This document shows, one piece after another, positions 5,629-7,870 of a stretch of 7,870 nt of DNA. The stretch is from Patescibacteria group bacterium (lineage in GTDB: Bacteria; Patescibacteriota; Minisyncoccia; Minisyncoccales; Minisyncoccaceae), in assembly GCA_012798645.1 (NCBI GenBank), contig JAAZMU010000084.1, positions 1-7,870 on the forward strand. The letters are read 5' to 3'. A program made the translations under genes and the position numbers. Position 1 is the stretch's first letter. Every line of letters begins with the position of its first letter. The notes beneath the pieces are model-generated. The model was not told the origin of the DNA. It did no database searches and saw nothing but the letters and a program-made list of their open reading frames with translations.

Positions 5629-6447
5629 TTAGCCTAATCTTCTGATTTCCTCAACTAAATCAATGTTGAACTTTTCTTTAACTTTAGTTTTTGCAATTAA
5701 GATTAAGTCTTCAATGTCTTTTGAAGAAGCATTGCCTAAGTTAATAATCCAGTTTGCGTTTTCATAAGAAATAATGGCATCTCCTACTTGTTTTCCTTTA
5801 AGTCCACAATCATCAATTAGTTTACCTGCATAATAGTTTTCTCCGTTTTTAAAGATAGAGCCAATTGAATATCCCTTAATACTTTTTCTTTTTTTAAAGA
5901 ATGTTTTAACAAGCTCTTCATTGAAATGACCTTTAAACTCAAGAAGGGCTGAAAGGATGATTAAGTCTTTGTTTTTTTTAAAAATGCTGTCCCTGTAATT
6001 AAATAAGCAATCTTGTTGTTTGAATGTTTTGACCTTGTTTCCTTGAAGTACTTTGACTTGTTTGACCATATTTCCGATTGTAAAATTAGGAACGCCTGCA
6101 TTTCCGAATAAGGCACCGCCAATAGTACCTGGTATGCCGATTGCCCACTCAATCCCGCCTAAGTTAAGCTCTTTTGCTTTTAAAACTAGATCTCTTAAAA
6201 GGAGACCTGCTCCCACTTGAATAGTATTGTCTTTAATTAAAATATCTTTAAAGTTTAATTTAATAACAATACCATTAAAGCCGTTATCAGAGACTAGGAC
6301 ATTGCTTCCTTCTCCTAATACAAAAAAAGGAAGGTTTAAAGCTAGAACTTTTTTAAGCTCTTCTTTAGAACTTACCTCTGTATAATATTTTGCTTTGCCT
6401 CCTATTTTAAAAGTATTTTTATTTTTTAGTGAAACGTTTTCTTGCAT
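5629..6447 (-). CDS. murB: UDP-N-acetylenolpyruvoylglucosamine reductase MurB
   Basis: Cytoplasmic flavoenzyme that reduces UDP-GlcNAc-enolpyruvate with NADPH to UDP-MurNAc, the second committed step of peptidoglycan synthesis. At 272 residues it is a compact type II form. The N-terminus NTFKIGGKA (11-19), the FAD-binding LGEGSNVLVSD (44-54) and WAIGIPGTIGGALFGNAG (101-118) are clear. Active-site candidates are Arg152 in NYRDS, Ser197 in IGSIFKN (the proton donor) and Glu266 or Glu267 in EEIRRLG at the very C-terminus. The usual KNP after the serine motif is KNG here. The ATG is supported by the family start; an in-frame TAG lies 24 bases upstream. No Shine-Dalgarno sequence lies at a useful distance: the only one (AAGGAG) is trapped in the loop of the hairpin unit just upstream, so expression may depend on readthrough or on structural change there. 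Confidence 0.96.
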   Translation of the reverse strand: MQENVSLKNKNTFKIGGKAKYYTEVSSKEELKKVLALNLPFFVLGEGSNVLVSDNGFNGIVIKLNFKDILIKDNTIQVGAGLLLRDLVLKAKELNLGGIEWAIGIPGTIGGALFGNAGVPNFTIGNMVKQVKVLQGNKVKTFKQQDCLFNYRDSIFKKNKDLIILSALLEFKGHFNEELVKTFFKKRKSIKGYSIGSIFKNGENYYAGKLIDDCGLKGKQVGDAIISYENANWIINLGNASSKDIEDLILIAKTKVKEKFNIDLVEEIRRLG

Positions 6448-6453
6448 AGGGTT

Positions 6454-6507
6454 AAAAAGGCCGAGGGGCTACTCCTTACTATGTCTTTTGTGAGTGCGAC
6501 CTCGGCC
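6454..6507 (-). ncRNA. Candidate small RNA or murB leader hairpin with terminator (RNA2)
   Basis: The minus-strand transcript would start at the G of GGCCGAGG (6507-6500), which pairs perfectly with CCTCGGCC (6466-6459) and is followed by five T (6458-6454). A second short stem ACTC/GAGT lies inside. The loop of about 38 bases contains CACTCACAA, GACATAGT and a Shine-Dalgarno-like AAGGAG. With the promoter placed just before it, this is either a discrete small RNA of about 54 nt or a terminator leader for murB, whose ATG comes seven bases after the T run. I match it to no known RNA family. Confidence 0.5.
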
Positions 6508-6513
6508 AATATT

Positions 6514-6541
6514 ATAATATCAGGTTGTAATATTTTTGCAA
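6514..6541 (-). promoter_or_regulatory. Promoter of RNA2 / murB
   Basis: TTGCAA (6536-6541), 16-base spacer, TATTAT (6514-6519), then six bases to the first G of the RNA2 stem. A perfect TATAAT overlaps at 6511-6516, but it would be 19 bases from the -35 box. The -10 region is a 12-base palindrome (ATATTATAATAT), so some activity on the other strand cannot be excluded. Confidence 0.55.
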
Positions 6542-6549
6542 GGTATAGC

Positions 6550-6571
6550 AAAAAACCCCACAATCGTAGGG
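6550..6571 (-). terminator. Intrinsic terminator of RNA1
   Basis: Minus strand CCCTAC (6571-6566), loop GATT, GTGGGG (6561-6556), then six T (6555-6550). Six pairs including one G-U. This is a compact textbook terminator pointing toward murB. Confidence 0.7.
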
Positions 6572-6606
6572 TCTTTCGCCGACATAGTGGAGATTTTTAC
6601 ACTCAC
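6550..6606 (-). ncRNA. Candidate small RNA of about 57 nt (RNA1)
   Basis: A complete transcription unit without an ORF: a promoter at 6613-6641, an expected start near G6606, and an intrinsic terminator at 6550-6571. The RNA begins with UUGUGAGUG or GUGAGUG, contains CUCCACUAUGUC (6592-6581) and a GUC/GAC small hairpin around GGCGAAA. CUCCAC (6592-6587) can pair with GUGGGG (6561-6556), the same bases used by the terminator stem, giving two exclusive folds. Two of its segments are complementary to the loop of RNA2. No known family is recognised; whether it is transcribed is an inference from the promoter and terminator. Confidence 0.5.
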
Positions 6607-6612
6607 AATTAT

Positions 6613-6641
6613 TATATATCACAGATTAAAGAAAAAGTCAA
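6613..6641 (-). promoter_or_regulatory. Promoter of RNA1
   Basis: TTGACT (6636-6641), 17-base spacer, TATATA (6613-6618), with a perfect TATAAT overlapping at 6611-6616 (19-base spacer). It starts only six bases after the 3' end of the hammerhead motif. Confidence 0.6.
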
Positions 6642-6647
6642 ATTTTT

Positions 6648-6698
6648 TTGTTTTCGTCCTTTTGAACTCGTCAGTTCAGACACACATCTGAAGAACAA
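6648..6698 (-). ncRNA. Type III hammerhead ribozyme motif (self-cleaving RNA)
   Basis: Every core element of the hammerhead is present in order on the minus strand. Stem III 5' strand UUGUU (6698-6694); cleavage-site C17 (6693), preceded by U, giving the UUC triplet; stem I UUCAGA (6692-6687), loop UGUGUG, UCUGAA (6680-6675); core CUGACGA (6674-6668); stem II GUUC (6667-6664), loop AAAA, GGAC (6659-6656); core GAA (6655-6653); stem III 3' strand AACAA (6652-6648). Stem I has six pairs, stem II four with one G-U, stem III five. Cleavage is predicted between 6693 and 6692. Stems I and II are closed, so the topology is type III. The motif lies in the 3' region of the 70-residue membrane protein's transcript. 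The family is well established; activity here is inferred, and the loop I to loop II contact cannot be judged by eye. Confidence 0.88.
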
Positions 6699-6699
6699 T

Positions 6700-6723
6700 G
6701 CAATTTTAGTTCCCTAAAATTGC
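6700..6723 (-). other. Perfect 10-bp stem-loop between stop codon and hammerhead
   Basis: Minus strand GCAATTTTAG (6723-6714), loop GGAA, CTAAAATTGC (6709-6700). It starts nine bases after the stop of the 70-residue ORF and ends one base before stem III of the hammerhead. GGAA is a GNRA tetraloop. There is no T run, so it is not a regular terminator on this strand. After ribozyme cleavage it would sit about six bases from the new 3' end and could protect the mRNA. Confidence 0.75.
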
Positions 6724-6732
6724 GAAAAGGAT

Positions 6733-6945
6733 TTAGGTGTTTTTATAACGGCGCCGATGCTTGAGATAATCATATAAAAATGCGGAAAACCAGACTCCTG
6801 TAAAAATTATTACCATCATCCTAAAAGCTAGGAATGTGTTACTTGGTGCTGTTTTACTTAATAGCGTGGCAATATACCCTCCGAATACAAAGAAGTATAC
6901 GTGCGTGAATCCCCTATTCATAACGTATTCCTGCATTAATTTCAC
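6733..6945 (-). CDS. Small two-helix membrane protein, unknown function
   Basis: A 70-residue protein that I do not recognise. Hydrophobic segments at about 13-29 and 37-61 are separated by a short polar turn (SKTAPSN), and the C-terminus is strongly basic (KHRRRYK), suggesting a helical hairpin with the tail in the cytoplasm. I chose the GTG start at 6945 because AAGGAG lies five bases before it; the ATG three codons later would be 14 bases away. This is one of the few genes here with a good Shine-Dalgarno sequence and a conventional leader. It follows the ABC exporter gene by 44 bases and has its own promoter. Its transcript runs into a stem-loop and a hammerhead ribozyme. Alternative roles such as a small toxin of the hydrophobic type are possible but unsupported. 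Confidence 0.7.
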   Translation of the reverse strand: MKLMQEYVMNRGFTHVYFFVFGGYIATLLSKTAPSNTFLAFRMMVIIFTGVWFSAFLYDYLKHRRRYKNT

Positions 6946-6950
6946 CTATG

Positions 6951-6956
6951 CTCCTT
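6951..6956 (-). promoter_or_regulatory. Shine-Dalgarno sequence AAGGAG deciding a GTG start
   Basis: Minus strand AAGGAG, five bases before GTG at 6943-6945. It shows that the host ribosome uses a normal anti-Shine-Dalgarno sequence, even though most genes in this window lack one. Confidence 0.75.
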
Positions 6957-6964
6957 GATAACAT

Positions 6965-6993
6965 ATTGTAGATGTTTTGTCAACCCGTGTCAG
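6965..6993 (-). promoter_or_regulatory. Promoter of the 70-residue membrane protein
   Basis: CTGACA (6988-6993), 17-base spacer, TACAAT (6965-6970): one mismatch in each box. The expected start near 6959 leaves the AAGGAG site in the transcript. The -35 box overlaps the stop codon of the ABC exporter. A perfect TTGACA at 6978-6983 with TATCAA (6955-6960) at 17 bases is an alternative but would cut into the Shine-Dalgarno sequence. Confidence 0.6.
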
Positions 6994-7870
6994 AAAAGCG
7001 CAATCTGATGCTTAGCAAGCTCATAAAACTTGCCTTTGTTTTTCATAAGGGCTTTAAAGTTTCCTTCTTCCACTATTTTCCCATCTTCAAAAACAAATAT
7101 CCTGTCTGCTTTTTTAATGGTAGAAAGTCTGTGTGCGATAATAATGGTGGTTCTTCCTTTGATGACATTGGATATGGCTGCCTGTATTTTGCTTTCTGTT
7201 TTAGCATCTAAAGCTGAAGTTGCCTCATCTAGGATTAAAATCGGAGCATCCTTTAAAATTGCTCTTGCAATGCTTAGTCTTTGCTTTTCTCCTCCTGAAA
7301 GCTTAACTCCTCTATCTCCAATAATCTCATTTAGCTTGTTTTCACTTTTGTTAATTAGACTCCAGATATGGGCTTTCTTGCAAGCTTTTCTAATCTCTTC
7401 TTCAGAGTTTTTATCTCCATTTACTTTTAAATTCTCTAAAAAGCTTGCATTTAAAAAAGTATTATCTTGGAAGACAATGGCAATATTTTTTCTTAAAGAA
7501 TCTAGGTTAATGTCTTTTAAATTGTGTCCGTCTAAAAGAATCTCACCTTTTTGAATGTCATAGAATCTTGAGATTAAATTGGCGGTAGTTGTTTTGCCTG
7601 AACCAGTATGCCCCACAAAAGCAATAACTTCTCCTGCTTTAATATTAAAGGAAAGATTTCTTAAGGCTTGTTTTGGTGTTTTATAGGCGAAGGATACATT
7701 TTTAAATTCAATGTTTCCTTGTGCTCTTTCAATCTTTAAAGCATTTTCCTTGCTTTTAATTTTAGGCTCCTTGTCCCAGGTTTCAAAAAATAAATTGATT
7801 TTTTCTCTTCTCCAAGAATAATTAAAAATATTCCAAAAAAGAGAATTAACAATACTAATTAAAATACTAC
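6990..7870 (-). CDS. ABC exporter, C-terminal part with complete ATPase domain (cut by window edge)
   Basis: The C-terminal 292 residues of a fused membrane-ATPase exporter of the MsbA/LmrA type; the transmembrane domain lies beyond 7870. The frame is open to the window edge, so the GTG inside Walker A is not a start. In the visible part, residues 1-50 are the end of the membrane domain and linker. IEFKNVSFAY opens the ATPase domain; Walker A is GHTGSGKT (86-93), Q-loop Gln134 (VFQDN), signature LSGGEKQR (190-197), Walker B ILILDEA (210-216), D-loop SALD and H-loop His246 (AHRLST). All catalytic residues are intact. The substrate cannot be told from this half; lipid, peptide or drug export are all possible. 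The stop TGA overlaps the -35 box of the next gene. Confidence 0.95.
   Translation of the reverse strand, partial: SILISIVNSLFWNIFNYSWRREKINLFFETWDKEPKIKSKENALKIERAQGNIEFKNVSFAYKTPKQALRNLSFNIKAGEVIAFVGHTGSGKTTTANLISRFYDIQKGEILLDGHNLKDINLDSLRKNIAIVFQDNTFLNASFLENLKVNGDKNSEEEIRKACKKAHIWSLINKSENKLNEIIGDRGVKLSGGEKQRLSIARAILKDAPILILDEATSALDAKTESKIQAAISNVIKGRTTIIIAHRLSTIKKADRIFVFEDGKIVEEGNFKALMKNKGKFYELAKHQIALF

Larger units (their letters stand above)
6478..6608. repeat. Two interleaved inverted repeats linking RNA1 and RNA2
   Basis: On the plus strand ACTATGTC (6478-6485) is the inverse of GACATAGT (6581-6588), extended by CTCC (6472-6475) and GGAG (6589-6592) across a two-base bulge. TTGTGAGTG (6488-6496) is the inverse of CACTCACAA (6600-6608). 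The order is 1-2-1'-2', so in one long transcript both pairings together form a pseudoknot, and between two short RNAs they cannot form one continuous duplex. Confidence 0.65.

Noticed and set aside
5961..6152. Second minus-strand frame inside murB
   Set aside because: It overlaps conserved MurB residues in another frame and shows no independent coding signal.
6454..6606. The two small RNA units as tRNA, T-box, SRP RNA, tmRNA, RNase P RNA, or twister/pistol ribozymes
   Set aside because: I looked for the conserved bases of these families and found none in the right order.
6442..6717. Plus-strand ORF of 91 codons across the murB upstream region
   Set aside because: It starts with TTG, has no ribosome-binding site, gives a low-complexity unfamiliar protein, and runs antisense through the hammerhead, both small RNA units and their terminators, which explain the sequence far better.
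6700..6723. Perfect stem-loop as an intrinsic terminator
   Set aside because: No T run follows on the minus strand, and on the plus strand it is followed by GCGAAAAGG; it is listed as a plain stem-loop.
7030..7554. Plus-strand ORF of 174 codons
   Set aside because: It is antisense to the well-conserved ABC ATPase motifs; the open frame is a by-product of the A/T-rich codon use of that gene.
7614..7616. GTG as start of the ABC protein
   Set aside because: It is the valine just before the Walker A motif; the frame stays open and conserved to the window edge, so the gene is cut by the window, not truncated.
1..7870. CRISPR array, insertion sequence or attachment site
   Set aside because: No regularly spaced repeats, transposase or integrase motifs or terminal inverted repeats were seen; the only direct repeats are the two promoter/signal cassettes.

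Overview
The window reads as a compact, AT-rich bacterial chromosome segment in which every convincing gene lies on the minus strand. Very short or zero spacers, a minimal murB, a single-domain RaiA/HPF, a SecA with an extra acidic insert and many apparently leaderless promoters fit a reduced genome of the Patescibacteria/CPR type. That placement is inference from style, not a marker-gene result. TGA is used as a stop, which argues against the CPR lineages that read UGA as glycine.

Layout in the direction of transcription (high to low coordinates): (i) the C-terminal part of an ABC exporter, cut by the window edge; (ii) a 70-residue two-helix membrane protein; (iii) a 285-base noncoding stretch (6448-6732) with a stem-loop, a complete type III hammerhead ribozyme motif and two tandem promoter-to-terminator units of about 55 nt that look like small RNAs and share inverted complementary segments; (iv) murB, raiA, a SpeE-family protein with a lost cofactor motif, and secA, nearly abutting; (v) three small exported or membrane proteins in tandem, unrelated to anything I recognise but related to one another, each ending in a terminator-like hairpin and each followed by a TTGACA box; (vi) the start of secD, cut by the window edge.

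How the parts work together: SecA and SecD are the motor and accessory channel subunit of Sec export, and the three small proteins between them (two with clear signal peptides) are probably Sec clients. MurB supplies UDP-MurNAc for peptidoglycan. RaiA/HPF protects idle ribosomes. The noncoding stretch upstream of murB is the most unusual part: the hammerhead lies in the 3' region of the membrane-protein transcript, directly before the first small RNA promoter, and the second small RNA ends in a terminator hairpin just before the murB start codon. Together they could form an RNA-based processing and attenuation locus that none of the protein genes explains.
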